Shown one piece after another: positions 24,215 to 32,501 of a stretch of DNA of 64,000 nt. Under the pieces are notes generated by a model. The model was not told the DNA's origin. It saw only the letters and a list, made by a program, of their open reading frames with translations, and made no database searches. Made by a program: the position numbers and the translations under genes. The stretch is from a virus. The stretch spans positions 1-64,000 of IMG/VR virus record IMGVR_UViG_3300002138_000147, one strand, 5' to 3'. Positions within the stretch are counted from its first letter, which is position 1. Each line of letters starts with the position of its first letter.

Positions 24215-24502
24215 ATGTCATTACCATTAATCTTAACAGTAGACGAAGAAGTAACAGTAGGTTATCCAGGTCGAAAAGCATTTCAAGTAACGATGCTTGA
24301 CGCATCTAATAAGCAATTTACTTTTACTATGTCTCCGGCTCAGAAAGAAATGTTCCTTTACATTAAGTGTATGAACATCACATCACGTGAGAAAGATCGT
24401 CTTTGGGATATGTTTGAAGCATTTGGCGAAGAAGAATACTCACGTGGTTATGACTGTGCAGATATGGATAATGCTGAAATGAATGCAGGAGATGATCTTT
24501 AA
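24215..24502 (+). CDS. Phage paralog family A, copy 1 (95 aa)
   Basis: Closely similar to the protein at 26603-26881: both start with LPLILT, share VGYP, KAF, SPxQKEM, and a C-terminal block KDRLWDxFEAxGEExY followed by GYDxADMDNAE. Acidic C terminus. Each copy is first behind its own promoter-leader. Function unknown. Confidence 0.8.
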   Translation: MSLPLILTVDEEVTVGYPGRKAFQVTMLDASNKQFTFTMSPAQKEMFLYIKCMNITSREKDRLWDMFEAFGEEEYSRGYDCADMDNAEMNAGDDL

Positions 24503-24510
24503 TTTGTAAT

Positions 24511-24930
24511 ATGGGAGATTTTGTTCAAAAAAGAAGCTTTGAGAAAGCTTTTAAACAAGCTGTAATCAATTTTGATGAGAAACTTATTTGGTTTGAATAC
24601 ACAAAACGATATGGAAAGCAATTAGTTGTATGCTTTGTATATGAAAACCAATTACGACGAGTTCCCATGTATCAATCACAATATGAGATTGATGAATGGG
24701 CAAATCACTTCATCGATTTTTTAAATACTGGAATTTTTGATATGCATTTCTATGTAAGTATCTATAATGATAATTCAAATATCGATAAAATTCAAAAGTT
24801 TCCATTTGGTCAAATCGGTAAAAATGAATTTTATGATCATTCACCTGAAAGTTTTAAATTTCTTGATGATTATCGAAAAAATATTAATAAAAATGTTGGT
24901 ATGCGAACTGTTGCAAAACCACTTTTATAA
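24511..24930 (+). CDS. Hypothetical protein (139 aa)
   Basis: Second gene of the operon. Soluble, aromatic-rich protein with a mixed fold and no recognised motif. Confidence 0.75.
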   Translation: MGDFVQKRSFEKAFKQAVINFDEKLIWFEYTKRYGKQLVVCFVYENQLRRVPMYQSQYEIDEWANHFIDFLNTGIFDMHFYVSIYNDNSNIDKIQKFPFGQIGKNEFYDHSPESFKFLDDYRKNINKNVGMRTVAKPLL

Positions 24931-24946
24931 ACAACAAAAATAAATA

Positions 24947-25363
24947 ATGAAAAAGTGGATCTTTTGGATTGTCTTAGCCGGACTAGCTGCATACAGTGAG
25001 TATGTATATTTTAATCTACCTATCGATCGTGCGAATAACCAACCATTTCAGGTTATTCAACCTTCACGAACTGGTGTAATTACAAGTGATTTTACAGAGT
25101 TACAGAATGTAAAACATGGGACACGTACAGATTACTATTTTGAAATTGAATACAGTACTGGACGTGAAATACATGAAGTAACAGGTAAAATGTTTTACAG
25201 TTTTCGTCCGGGTGAACATATCACACTACATGAAACAAAATCATTATCTTGTTGGTTAATACCTATTGCAGTTTTGAATTTGATATCAATGATTTTGGTA
25301 CCTATTGCATTAGTTATACTTCTTATTATTTGGGTATTTGCACCCCAACATTTAAAACATTAA
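24947..25363 (+). CDS. DUF3592-like membrane protein, paralog family B copy 1
   Basis: Topology is TM (residues 4-22), an extramembrane beta domain, then TM (about 103-132). The domain contains QPSRTGVITSDFTELQNVKH, YYFEIEYSTGREIHEVTGK and a PGE-x-LHETK block, a layout like DUF3592 proteins. The paralog at 26114-26536 shares almost all these blocks. Function unknown; likely in the host inner membrane. Confidence 0.75.
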   Translation: MKKWIFWIVLAGLAAYSEYVYFNLPIDRANNQPFQVIQPSRTGVITSDFTELQNVKHGTRTDYYFEIEYSTGREIHEVTGKMFYSFRPGEHITLHETKSLSCWLIPIAVLNLISMILVPIALVILLIIWVFAPQHLKH

Positions 25364-25367
25364 TATT

Positions 25368-25877
25368 ATGCAATCAATTATATTTAACAATGAAGAAAAG
25401 ACAATCACACTTAAAAAAGACTGTCTTAAATGTGTACACAAAAGTATATGTAAATTTCATGAAAATATAAAAAATGTGGCATCTCAAGAAATGATGTATG
25501 GTATGTCAGAATATTTAGAACATCAGAATGTTTTGCGTACGTTTGAATTGCATTCGTATTGTAAACATTATACACTAAAATACAAACATGGTGCTATTGG
25601 TGAATCTCCGATTATTGATACGGATGATGCAATCATTGAACACATAATTTACCAAAAAATTACAGATATAAAAAAAGAATTGCTTGATACATCTTATCCA
25701 GATCATTCAAATAATGCGTTTTTCTTTTGGAATCCTGATGTTACTATAGATATACCAAAAGATATGTTTACTCTTGTATTGAAAACTACAAATGCTGAAA
25801 TAGGTCATGGGAAAGTTGTACTTGATAGTAATTATAAAATATCTGAAATATTAAAAGATTGGAAATACGCAAATTAA
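25368..25877 (+). CDS. Cys-rich N-terminus hypothetical protein (169 aa)
   Basis: CLKCVHKSIC at residues about 19-28 gives three closely spaced Cys, and HSYCKHY at about 63-69 adds further Cys/His, suggesting a metal site. The rest is unrecognised. Confidence 0.75.
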   Translation: MQSIIFNNEEKTITLKKDCLKCVHKSICKFHENIKNVASQEMMYGMSEYLEHQNVLRTFELHSYCKHYTLKYKHGAIGESPIIDTDDAIIEHIIYQKITDIKKELLDTSYPDHSNNAFFFWNPDVTIDIPKDMFTLVLKTTNAEIGHGKVVLDSNYKISEILKDWKYAN

Positions 25878-25899
25878 TTATTCATAAATAAAAATAAAA

Positions 25900-26103
25900 A
25901 TGAAAAAAGTAACAGTTTGGCACGGTGGAAAAAACAACGGCGATGGGTCAACAGCACTTTATTGGTTTCTTACTGAAGCAGAGGCTGAAGTATTTGATGA
26001 AATTGGTGAGGGATCTGAATGTGTAGGATCAGTTGAGACATTTGTTGGATCTGACATTCATTTGGAAGCAGTTGAGAATGCAACAGAAGATTTTAGAAAT
26101 TAA
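25900..26103 (+). CDS. Hypothetical acidic small protein (67 aa)
   Basis: Begins KKVTVWHGGKNNGDGS and is acidic after residue 25. No family recognised. Sits between the membrane-protein paralogs. Confidence 0.7.
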   Translation: MKKVTVWHGGKNNGDGSTALYWFLTEAEAEVFDEIGEGSECVGSVETFVGSDIHLEAVENATEDFRN

Positions 26104-26113
26104 TTAAAAAATT

Positions 26114-26536
26114 ATGAAAAAGTATATTTTTTGGATTGTAGTCATTGCTGCATTTTGTTATGGTGAGTATGTGTATTATTGTCTCCCCATTGATTTTTCT
26201 AACAGACAAATATTTAATGTGATTCAGCCATCACGAACTGGTACTGTAACGAGTGATTTCACTGAGTTAGATAACGTAAAACATGGTACACAAACAGAAT
26301 ACTATCTCGAGATTCAATACAACACTGGTAGAGAAATTCATAATGTATCAGCAAAAATATTTTATAAATATCGACCAGGTGATAAAGTTATATTACACGA
26401 AACTAAAACAATTCCAGGATGGCTCTTTCCTATACCCATTATCAATGCGATACTCTGTATAGCTATACCACTTGCCGCACTTGTACTCATTATAGTATGG
26501 GTCTTTGATATCAAATATTTATCTATTAGAAAATAA
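26114..26536 (+). CDS. DUF3592-like membrane protein, paralog family B copy 2
   Basis: Paralog of 24947-25363 with the same TM-domain-TM plan; shared blocks are IQPSRTGTVTSDFTEL, NVKHGTQTEYY and TGREIH. The two copies are separated by two unrelated genes. A terminator starts 2 nt after the stop. Confidence 0.75.
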   Translation: MKKYIFWIVVIAAFCYGEYVYYCLPIDFSNRQIFNVIQPSRTGTVTSDFTELDNVKHGTQTEYYLEIQYNTGREIHNVSAKIFYKYRPGDKVILHETKTIPGWLFPIPIINAILCIAIPLAALVLIIVWVFDIKYLSIRK

Positions 26537-26538
26537 AA

Positions 26539-26566
26539 AAAAGTGATACGTTGTATCACTTTTTTT
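26539..26566 (+). terminator. Terminator of the GTGATAC/GTATCAC type
   Basis: AAAAGTGATAC (26539-26549) pairs with GTATCACTTTT (26553-26563) around GTT, with a T run. Differs from the 23501 hairpin only at the loop. Confidence 0.9.
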
Positions 26567-26593
26567 ATTATATTTGTATTGTTCAATTAATAA
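26551..26593 (+). promoter_or_regulatory. Full promoter-leader cassette overlapping a terminator
   Basis: TTG (26551-26553), 15 nt, TATATTTG (26569-26576) and TTCAATTAATAA (26582-26593) precede ATG 26603 by 9 nt. The element is almost identical to 23513-23555, so the whole terminator-promoter unit appears duplicated. Confidence 0.9.
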
Positions 26594-26602
26594 AAAGAAA
26601 TT

Positions 26603-26881
26603 ATGGCACTTCCATTAATCCTTACAATCGACGCTGAAGTTAAAGTTGGTTATCCAGCAGTAAAAGCTTTTGAAGTTACAAAACTTGACAGCGAAAATAA
26701 ACAATACAAAGCAACGATCTCACCAAAACAAAAAGAAATGTACATGTTGTTAAAAACAATGAACATACTTTCACGTGATAAAGATCGTTTATGGGATGCA
26801 TTTGAAGCCTATGGTGAGGAAAAATACTCAAGTGGCTATGACAGTGCAGACATGGACAACGCTGAAAATGAAAATCTTTAA
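26603..26881 (+). CDS. Phage paralog family A, copy 2 (92 aa)
   Basis: Paralog of 24215-24502. MALPLILTIDAEVKVGYP at the N terminus and KDRLWDAFEAYGEEKY followed by SADMDNAE near the C terminus are conserved. Together with the family B pair it forms the order A-B...B-A. Function unknown. Confidence 0.8.
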   Translation: MALPLILTIDAEVKVGYPAVKAFEVTKLDSENKQYKATISPKQKEMYMLLKTMNILSRDKDRLWDAFEAYGEEKYSSGYDSADMDNAENENL

Positions 26882-26908
26882 TTATATTGTTTAATTAATA
26901 AAAAGATT

Positions 26909-27235
26909 ATGTTAACAGATAACAAAAGACGTCAGACTTTTCTCATTTTACCTGAAGAACTTTACGGAACGCCAAAATATACTTTGTTGAGTGACTATGT
27001 TCGTAATACACAATGGTTGTCACAATTAGTAATGGATGCAAATACACCACATATCAAACAGTATTTAGATGATGATGGGTATAAGGAAAAAATAGATGAG
27101 TGTACACATATTGTCATCTTTTCTGAACACGGTAGTGAAGACGCAATTAAATATGTACGCTATGGTTTAGAAAACAGATTACGTGTTTTTTTAATTAAAC
27201 CAAGTGATTTTTCATACGAAGAAATAACAAACTAA
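26909..27235 (+). CDS. Hypothetical protein (108 aa)
   Basis: Preceded by TATATTGTTTAATTAATAA, a shortened version of the promoter-leader. Alternating hydrophobic strands (HIVIFSEHGSEDAIKYV) suggest a small Rossmann-like fold. No family assigned. Confidence 0.75.
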   Translation: MLTDNKRRQTFLILPEELYGTPKYTLLSDYVRNTQWLSQLVMDANTPHIKQYLDDDGYKEKIDECTHIVIFSEHGSEDAIKYVRYGLENRLRVFLIKPSDFSYEEITN

Positions 27236-27237
27236 TT

Positions 27238-27411
27238 ATGATTATAAAACAAGTATCAGTAGAAGCATCACACATGTACGACACATTGAATGTTAGTATA
27301 GATATGTCTCAAGAAGATTGGGATGCATTATCAACTGAAGAACAAGATGTATTGCTTCAAAATGAAGTGGATGAAAATTCAAACCAACCCTATTGGGTAT
27401 TAGCTGATTAA
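27238..27411 (+). CDS. Hypothetical acidic small protein (57 aa)
   Basis: A 57-codon frame filling the gap between two genes with 2-nt and 1-nt spacers. Acidic with SQEDWDALSTEEQ. The tight fit supports it as real. Unrecognised. Confidence 0.65.
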   Translation: MIIKQVSVEASHMYDTLNVSIDMSQEDWDALSTEEQDVLLQNEVDENSNQPYWVLAD

Positions 27412-27412
27412 T

Positions 27413-27784
27413 ATGAAAGCATCAGAATTATTATCACATATTGTAATCTTTGAAGAATTTATCAAAGCTCGAGCTGTGCAATTTTTTAACGCACTTGGTA
27501 GTTTTGATGGGACCAACGGTATTGTAGATAGTTTTGAATATGAAGAAGATATAGTTGTATTCAAAATGCGTGAATGTACAAGCCATGATTGTCCAGATTA
27601 TACATCTTTGGCAATCATGGCTGATAAATTAGATTTATCTGACGAAGATTGGAATGAGTTCATTTGTAAAACTTATCTTGAAACAGAAGAAAAACAAACA
27701 ATGATAAAAGAACTTGAGATTGAACGTGAACGTCAATCAGATCTTAAGAAATTAGCTGAACTAAAAGCAAAACTTGGAGAATAA
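27413..27784 (+). CDS. Hypothetical protein (123 aa)
   Basis: Acidic beta-like first half and a charged helical C-terminal tail (ELEIERERQSDLKKLAELKA), probably a coiled coil. Unrecognised. Confidence 0.75.
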   Translation: MKASELLSHIVIFEEFIKARAVQFFNALGSFDGTNGIVDSFEYEEDIVVFKMRECTSHDCPDYTSLAIMADKLDLSDEDWNEFICKTYLETEEKQTMIKELEIERERQSDLKKLAELKAKLGE

Positions 27785-27788
27785 AATT

Positions 27789-28295
27789 ATGAAAGTAGAA
27801 CAATATATTATCAACACAGGAATGGGAAAAACACGTGATTCTCTTCCATTCATGACAGAAGAAGAATACGCTGAGTTCAATCTAATTGGATATTCAGGTA
27901 AAGGAAATGATGGAATACGTACGACACGTATTGATTTTCTTCAACGTTTAAATAAAGGATCATTTTCAATTAGTCAAACAAAATATGACTATGGTGATTT
28001 TTCAGAACGTTTTATCATTGTTAGATCTATCGATGATAATTCTAATATGAGTCATATTCGATTAGAAAAAGATATCTTGTTTGTGAATGGTTGGAAACCT
28101 TATGACTTCAATGCAATGGGTCAGAAAGCTGTAAAGATTTACTATACAGACGGTGATTATCAATTTCTCACAACACCTATTGATTCACGTATTGGTAATG
28201 ATGGAGGTGATTTTAAAGATGAGGCTGAGATGATTGCTTTTATTAGTTATCTTGAATCAAAAGGAATACCACGTAATTGGACAGATAATGATTAA
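27789..28295 (+). CDS. Hypothetical protein (168 aa)
   Basis: Start chosen at 27789 (MKVEQYI), 4 nt after the upstream stop. Soluble alpha/beta protein ending with a helical segment that includes EAEMIAFISYLESKGIP. Family unknown. Confidence 0.8.
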   Translation: MKVEQYIINTGMGKTRDSLPFMTEEEYAEFNLIGYSGKGNDGIRTTRIDFLQRLNKGSFSISQTKYDYGDFSERFIIVRSIDDNSNMSHIRLEKDILFVNGWKPYDFNAMGQKAVKIYYTDGDYQFLTTPIDSRIGNDGGDFKDEAEMIAFISYLESKGIPRNWTDND

Positions 28296-28298
28296 CAT

Positions 28299-28655
28299 AT
28301 GGAAATTATAAATCAAATTTTCGAATACTTACAAGAAAACTATAATCAGAATGATCCGATTCCACAATCAGGAGACATTACTGTAAATGGTGTTCGTGTA
28401 CATATTGAATCAGCAAGTTGCCATGCTATTGTTGCTTGCGTTATGTATAGTGGAATTGGTATTGCTGAATTTTCTGAAGATGATGGTTATATTTGTAGCA
28501 AGAAGGTAGAATCTTATTCAGCTGGTTGGCTAAAGGATCGAACATACATGTATCAGCGCATGACTGCTTACCTGGAAGAAAATTGTACACCACAGTATTA
28601 TCATGGTCATGAAGGAGATACAAATTGTATTTGTGGTTATAAAGATTGGAAATAA
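28299..28655 (+). CDS. Hypothetical protein with C-terminal CxC (118 aa)
   Basis: Contains scattered Cys and ends with HGHEGDTNCICGYKDWK, which may be a small metal site. Otherwise unrecognised. Confidence 0.75.
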   Translation: MEIINQIFEYLQENYNQNDPIPQSGDITVNGVRVHIESASCHAIVACVMYSGIGIAEFSEDDGYICSKKVESYSAGWLKDRTYMYQRMTAYLEENCTPQYYHGHEGDTNCICGYKDWK

Positions 28656-28702
28656 CATTTTTGTAATGTATTAATTGTTGGTATGTTTGCTAAAACATTT
28701 CT

Positions 28703-29215
28703 ATGAATAACAAAGACATTTTAAAATTTATCAACGACTCTGAAGACAAAGATTTTCTTTTGAAGCTTCGTGATGCTGTCACAACAAAGATTGCATACAT
28801 CAAATACGGGATAGGTGATACGATCAATATTACTATTGAGTATATGATTGGTGATGCTAATGGCGATACTAACGAAACCACAGTTTACCGAATTGATGAT
28901 GAAAATGCTTTTAAGGCTCTTACTATTATTAAAGACATCCTTGATAACCACACATCACCAAACCAAGGCACTTGGGGTTTTATTATGGATTATGAAAATT
29001 TTAGTACAAAACCTGAGCAAGTTTATTATGTACTTTATGGTGATGAAGACGATGATGAAGATGTAGTAACTGAATACATAACAACTAGTGGTGAAGTTAT
29101 TGAGCTGAATGAAAAAATCATTAGCAATATTCGAAGCATTGAAGAAGATCTTTTCAGAGGTGAGACATCGTATAGTTTCTTAGTTTACCGAGGTTATGAT
29201 ATTGAAGTTGTGTAA
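28703..29215 (+). CDS. Hypothetical acidic protein (170 aa)
   Basis: Asp/Glu-rich protein with a run of acidic residues near residue 115 (GDEDDDED). No domain recognised; possibly a DNA-mimic-like acidic protein, but this rests on composition only. Confidence 0.75.
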   Translation: MNNKDILKFINDSEDKDFLLKLRDAVTTKIAYIKYGIGDTINITIEYMIGDANGDTNETTVYRIDDENAFKALTIIKDILDNHTSPNQGTWGFIMDYENFSTKPEQVYYVLYGDEDDDEDVVTEYITTSGEVIELNEKIISNIRSIEEDLFRGETSYSFLVYRGYDIEVV

Positions 29216-29268
29216 ACTCAACACAAATTGTGATACAGTAAAAACAACATATTTCAAAAATATTTTTA

Positions 29269-29298
29269 AAAAGCGGTACTTAGTATCGCTTTTTTTTC
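29269..29298 (+). terminator. Terminator before 29335 operon
   Basis: AAAAGCGGTAC (29269-29279) pairs with GTATCGCTTTT (29283-29293, one G-U) around TTA, with a nine-T tract. Related in plan to the hairpins at 23501 and 26539 but with a changed stem sequence and compensating bases. Confidence 0.85.
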
Positions 29299-29323
29299 TA
29301 TATTTGTATTGTTCAATTAATAA
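29299..29323 (+). promoter_or_regulatory. Promoter-leader cassette for 29335 operon
   Basis: TATATTTG (29299-29306), TATTG, TTCAATTAATAA (29312-29323), then 11 nt to ATG 29335. No TTG at the -33 position here. Confidence 0.85.
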
Positions 29324-29334
29324 TACAAGAAACA

Positions 29335-29508
29335 ATGGCAACTAAATACAATATCGGTACACTTACAGTAGCAGACCAATTAAAAATGGAAAGTGCAATT
29401 CGTCGTGAGCAAGAAATCACAACAGGTATGCGTATCAATCATCACCGAGTACAACGTTCTAAAAAGTCTTACACTCGTAAAGACAAGCACAAATTAACTT
29501 TTGCTTAA
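29335..29508 (+). CDS. Basic small protein (57 aa)
   Basis: A 57-codon frame directly behind a complete promoter-leader. The C-terminal half is very basic (HHRVQRSKKSYTRKDKHK), which suggests nucleic-acid binding. As the first gene of an operon it may be made in quantity early in infection. Family unknown. Confidence 0.7.
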   Translation: MATKYNIGTLTVADQLKMESAIRREQEITTGMRINHHRVQRSKKSYTRKDKHKLTFA

Positions 29509-29533
29509 TTTATTTACCATTAATTCTACAGTT

Positions 29534-29662
29534 ATGACAAACGAAAAACTAAAAGAATTGCAAGGAAAAGTTGAGAGTTACTTTACACTTGCTGCTTATA
29601 CAATCAGTGGATTGTTCATCCTTGCTGTCCTAATCAAAACATTTATTAAATACATTTCGTAA
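29534..29662 (+). CDS. Single-TM microprotein (42 aa)
   Basis: Charged helical N terminus, then a hydrophobic span (residues about 18-37, ending AVLIKTFIK). Overlaps the next ATG (TAATG). Likely a small inner-membrane protein. Confidence 0.6.
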   Translation: MTNEKLKELQGKVESYFTLAAYTISGLFILAVLIKTFIKYIS

Positions 29663-30183
29663 TGATTGAAAACACATTAGAAAATAAGCGTTTGTTTTTC
29701 GTAATGTACTTTGGTCAATCATTGTACACAAAAGAATCATACGAGGGTGAAGGTGGCTTGAAAGCTGTTGATACGTATCATCTAGGAATTAACTATCCTG
29801 ACATGTTAGATGAAGGACATCTTGTATTACGTCCATTAAATCTATTGACTGATGAAGATGCAAAAATGATTGCATCAATTGAAAACATTGGTAAGATATC
29901 CAATATTATTCGTGGAACTGGACGGACTAAAGTTGGAAATAGAAAGAAAGATTTCCGTTCTATTCAAACTATTGATCAACTTTATCATATCTATTTAGAA
30001 GAAGATCAAATATTCATCGAGACTGATGATTTTGAGGATTACAACAGATCACACATATCACTTCAATCTTACCAATACCTCATTTCAAAAGGATATGCTG
30101 TTTCATATATGGATGCAGATGTAAAAACGCTTGTTGAATGGGGTTGGATCAAATTGTTAGATTATAACAAAGCAATAATCTGA
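29662..30183 (+). CDS. Hypothetical protein (173 aa)
   Basis: Soluble protein with LVLRPLNLLTDEDAKMI in the middle, a phrase I associate with uncharacterised phage proteins, and a helical C terminus. Function unknown. Overlaps both neighbours by one base. Confidence 0.8.
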   Translation: MIENTLENKRLFFVMYFGQSLYTKESYEGEGGLKAVDTYHLGINYPDMLDEGHLVLRPLNLLTDEDAKMIASIENIGKISNIIRGTGRTKVGNRKKDFRSIQTIDQLYHIYLEEDQIFIETDDFEDYNRSHISLQSYQYLISKGYAVSYMDADVKTLVEWGWIKLLDYNKAII

Positions 30184-30332
30184 TGGGACTAATCATTATC
30201 ATACTACTTGTATTTATGTTCTTTGATGCACCGTTTCTTTTAACGTGTGCCATCTTAGCGCATCATGCCGGACTTTTCTATACTTCTTACCTACTATTTG
30301 CTTTCTGGTTATTAATAATGCTTGATTCATAA
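30183..30332 (+). CDS. Two-TM microprotein (49 aa)
   Basis: Almost wholly hydrophobic (residues 2-18 and 32-47), separated by a short AHHAG turn. Shares the A of the upstream TGA. Probably a small membrane protein; holin-like function is possible but unsupported. Confidence 0.6.
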   Translation: MGLIIIILLVFMFFDAPFLLTCAILAHHAGLFYTSYLLFAFWLLIMLDS

Positions 30333-30335
30333 ATT

Positions 30336-30671
30336 ATGACAAACGAACAAACGCAAATCATGAATGCCTTCCTTTTTAGGGTGAAGGGAATCGTGAAAGT
30401 TCAATTAGCAAAGATTCTTGAGGAACAGCTTTTACTCATTGAAGGTTTATGTGTATGCAAAGATTACGAGGCCGTAGATCAGATGTTTGATTTAGTCGCT
30501 GAAAACATCGAGGAGTACAGTGTAACAGTTCTGCTTGGTTTCATGTATGCATCAGACGCGTACAAACAGCATTTCAAGCGACGTGACGCACTCTATGCGA
30601 AGATTGAACCGTATATCAGGGCGATGTTCTCCGAGCAAGAAGCAGAAGACTTTTTATACGGATTGAAATGA
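30336..30671 (+). CDS. Hypothetical helical protein (111 aa)
   Basis: All-helical, acidic protein with relatively GC-rich codons compared with its neighbours. No known motif. ATGA overlap with the next gene. Confidence 0.75.
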   Translation: MTNEQTQIMNAFLFRVKGIVKVQLAKILEEQLLLIEGLCVCKDYEAVDQMFDLVAENIEEYSVTVLLGFMYASDAYKQHFKRRDALYAKIEPYIRAMFSEQEAEDFLYGLK

Positions 30672-31003
30672 GTAAGACACAACGGTATACCGGTTCAATG
30701 CGATTAGTGGGCAAGCTCGATCAAGTTCACACACGCAATTTTGCAATTAGCGCACTTATTAATCTTGGTAAGAATGTTGATGACATTAAAGATCCAATGA
30801 TATACCTTACAGAAGAATATAATGAGTATGTCATCATCGGTGACTGCTTTTTTACTATCTTCAATCTTAAAGAATTAGATCCAGAAGCAACTTATTTAAT
30901 GACAAACGACAACAACAATGTATTTCATTTTGATGTCTCGTATTATAATGGTGGTTGTGGTTTGGGTGAAGCAATAGAACACGCATTAAAAAACATAAAA
31001 TGA
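30668..31003 (+). CDS. Hypothetical protein (111 aa)
   Basis: Alpha/beta protein with NGGCGLGEAIEHALKNI at the C terminus. Coupled to both neighbours by ATGA overlaps. Family unknown. Confidence 0.75.
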   Translation: MSKTQRYTGSMRLVGKLDQVHTRNFAISALINLGKNVDDIKDPMIYLTEEYNEYVIIGDCFFTIFNLKELDPEATYLMTNDNNNVFHFDVSYYNGGCGLGEAIEHALKNIK

Positions 31004-31407
31004 ATCAGACACAAGTACAAGCATTAAATGGAATCATCATCTATCTTTCAATTCTAGCAGTTATATTCATCATCTACCTGATTAGCACGTATAAAAAACG
31101 ACGTGAGAAAAGATTTATACGTAAAACAAAACATTGGGAAATAGGTGATAGAATTATGTTATATAAAATTGATAATTCTTCCCGTTTTGCAAAACCTGTA
31201 GATACATTTTATAAGTTGGTTGGTTGGAATATAAATAATTTTGTAATTACTGATAAAGATAACACATATGTAATGGGTTGGTTCTCAACAGCATATAAAA
31301 ATGTTACAGCCGAGAACCGAAAGTTACACAACAACTGTAAAACTGATATGGGTATTGAACCTGGTTTTACAATAACTGATTACGAAATACGAAAATCACG
31401 ATCTTGA
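31000..31407 (+). CDS. Membrane-anchored hypothetical protein (135 aa)
   Basis: An N-terminal TM segment (residues 11-29) is followed by a very basic patch (YKKRREKRFIRKTKHW) and a beta-like cytoplasmic domain. Last gene of this rightward block; its end overlaps the convergent minus-strand gene by 12 nt. Confidence 0.75.
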   Translation: MNQTQVQALNGIIIYLSILAVIFIIYLISTYKKRREKRFIRKTKHWEIGDRIMLYKIDNSSRFAKPVDTFYKLVGWNINNFVITDKDNTYVMGWFSTAYKNVTAENRKLHNNCKTDMGIEPGFTITDYEIRKSRS

Positions 31408-31872
31408 TCGTGCATAAGCAATACGTTCTTCCATTGACATTTCAGATAGTGGTTTAGTTGGAAGAACGTGTTTAATCTCTTCAACAACTACCTCTTCTTT
31501 TGGTGTCTCTTTTGGTATCATATCATTTGCTTTCATAAACAAATCCAGCATCAGATTCATATTATCATACATTGACATATTATTGTCAATTGTATAAGAT
31601 ATTCTTACTTGACCGTTACAAATCATTATCGTATTACGATCAACCGTGTTATTGTTATAAATATTGAGAATTCCAATTGTCCCACACTTCATGATAAGTT
31701 CATTATAGAAGATGAGGTGTGTCTGAACACGTACATCACCTGGTTGAAAGACTTTATCTTTACCACTACTATCAATTAATTGTTTACCAAGATCTAATTT
31801 AAAAAGTGGAATCTTTCTGAATAGATTTATATTTTGCGGATTGCAAACAATGTATGTTTCTTGTAATAACAT
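31396..31872 (-). CDS. Hypothetical protein, possible virion/tail protein (158 aa)
   Basis: Beta-rich first 110 residues, then a flexible Pro/Glu/Lys linker (KETPKEEVVVEEIK) and a C-terminal SMEERIAYARSR helix. Co-directional with a second gene that carries an ATATATAA box. Family unknown. Confidence 0.75.
   Translation of the reverse strand: MLLQETYIVCNPQNINLFRKIPLFKLDLGKQLIDSSGKDKVFQPGDVRVQTHLIFYNELIMKCGTIGILNIYNNNTVDRNTIMICNGQVRISYTIDNNMSMYDNMNLMLDLFMKANDMIPKETPKEEVVVEEIKHVLPTKPLSEMSMEERIAYARSRS
31397..31412. terminator. Palindromic hairpin spanning two convergent stops
   Basis: CACGATC-TT-GATCGTG forms a 7-bp stem and contains the stop codons of both convergent genes. There is no clear T tract on either side, so its termination activity is uncertain. 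Confidence 0.45.
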
Positions 31873-31875
31873 AAA

Positions 31876-32373
31876 TTAAACTTCTGGTTGTACTGGTTCT
31901 TCAGCTGTTGGTTGTTCTTCAACTGGAGCTGGTTCAGGTGTTGATGCAGTTGATGTTGTATCACCACTATCAATCTTCTCTTTTAATTCTGAAACTAAAG
32001 TAAGAAAAGCATCTTCACCAAATTCATCAACTTGAACAGTTGTACGTACATCACCTAATTGATTACCATCCATATCATATGCAAATAATAAAATATCAAA
32101 TTCAGCAATGATATCATCAGTAACAATATCTGAATCAACAACAACTTCTGCGCGGTATTGAACATCACGCTCATGAAAATAAAGAAGACCTGTTTGAATA
32201 CCAATAATTAGAGTTGAGTCATAATCGAAATCATCAAATTCTAATTCAGAATACGATTCTGAGTCAAAAAACTTCTTTATTTCTCGTTCTTTGTCAGCAA
32301 ACCATTGTTGGTAGACATAAGCTGAGCTTTCTCTCCATTCATTAATCGATAGGATACGGTATTGTTTTTGCAT
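31876..32373 (-). CDS. Hypothetical acidic protein with Pro/Glu/Thr tail (165 aa)
   Basis: Acidic body, then a low-complexity C-terminal tail from about residue 139 made of Thr, Ser, Pro and Glu. Such tails are common in virion or linker proteins. Preceded by ATATATAA. Unrecognised. Confidence 0.75.
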   Translation of the reverse strand: MQKQYRILSINEWRESSAYVYQQWFADKEREIKKFFDSESYSELEFDDFDYDSTLIIGIQTGLLYFHERDVQYRAEVVVDSDIVTDDIIAEFDILLFAYDMDGNQLGDVRTTVQVDEFGEDAFLTLVSELKEKIDSGDTTSTASTPEPAPVEEQPTAEEPVQPEV

Positions 32374-32376
32374 ACA

Positions 32377-32384
32377 TTATATAT
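32377..32384 (-). promoter_or_regulatory. ATATATAA box (minus strand)
   Basis: Read on the minus strand, ATATATAA is followed by TGT and the ATG of the 32373 gene, the same geometry as 2643 before 2654. Confidence 0.35.
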
Positions 32385-32428
32385 GCTTAGAAACATTTTT
32401 ATAATCATTTTTATAATCAAAATGTTTT

Positions 32429-32498
32429 TTGTATCATTATTTTACCTATATTTGTATCACTAACGTTTACCACTTACTTGGTATTGTTTAATTAATAA
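32429..32498 (+). promoter_or_regulatory. Promoter with extended leader for 32502 operon
   Basis: TTG (32429-32431), 15 nt including TATTTTACC, TATATTTG (32447-32454). The leader is about 25 nt longer than elsewhere and ends with TTTAATTAATAA (32487-32498), 3 nt before ATG 32502. It is the only copy with an inserted spacer. Confidence 0.8.
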
Positions 32499-32501
32499 AA
32501 T

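Noticed and set aside
24215-26881. Transposon or IS explanation for the duplicated genes
   Set aside because: No transposase, inverted repeats or target duplications seen.
28703-29215. DNA-mimic anti-defence protein
   Set aside because: Acidic composition alone is not enough; no Ocr/Ard-like pattern visible.
23501-29323. CRISPR array suggested by recurring 40-55-bp repeats
   Set aside because: The copies are kilobases apart, each in front of a gene, and match a promoter consensus.
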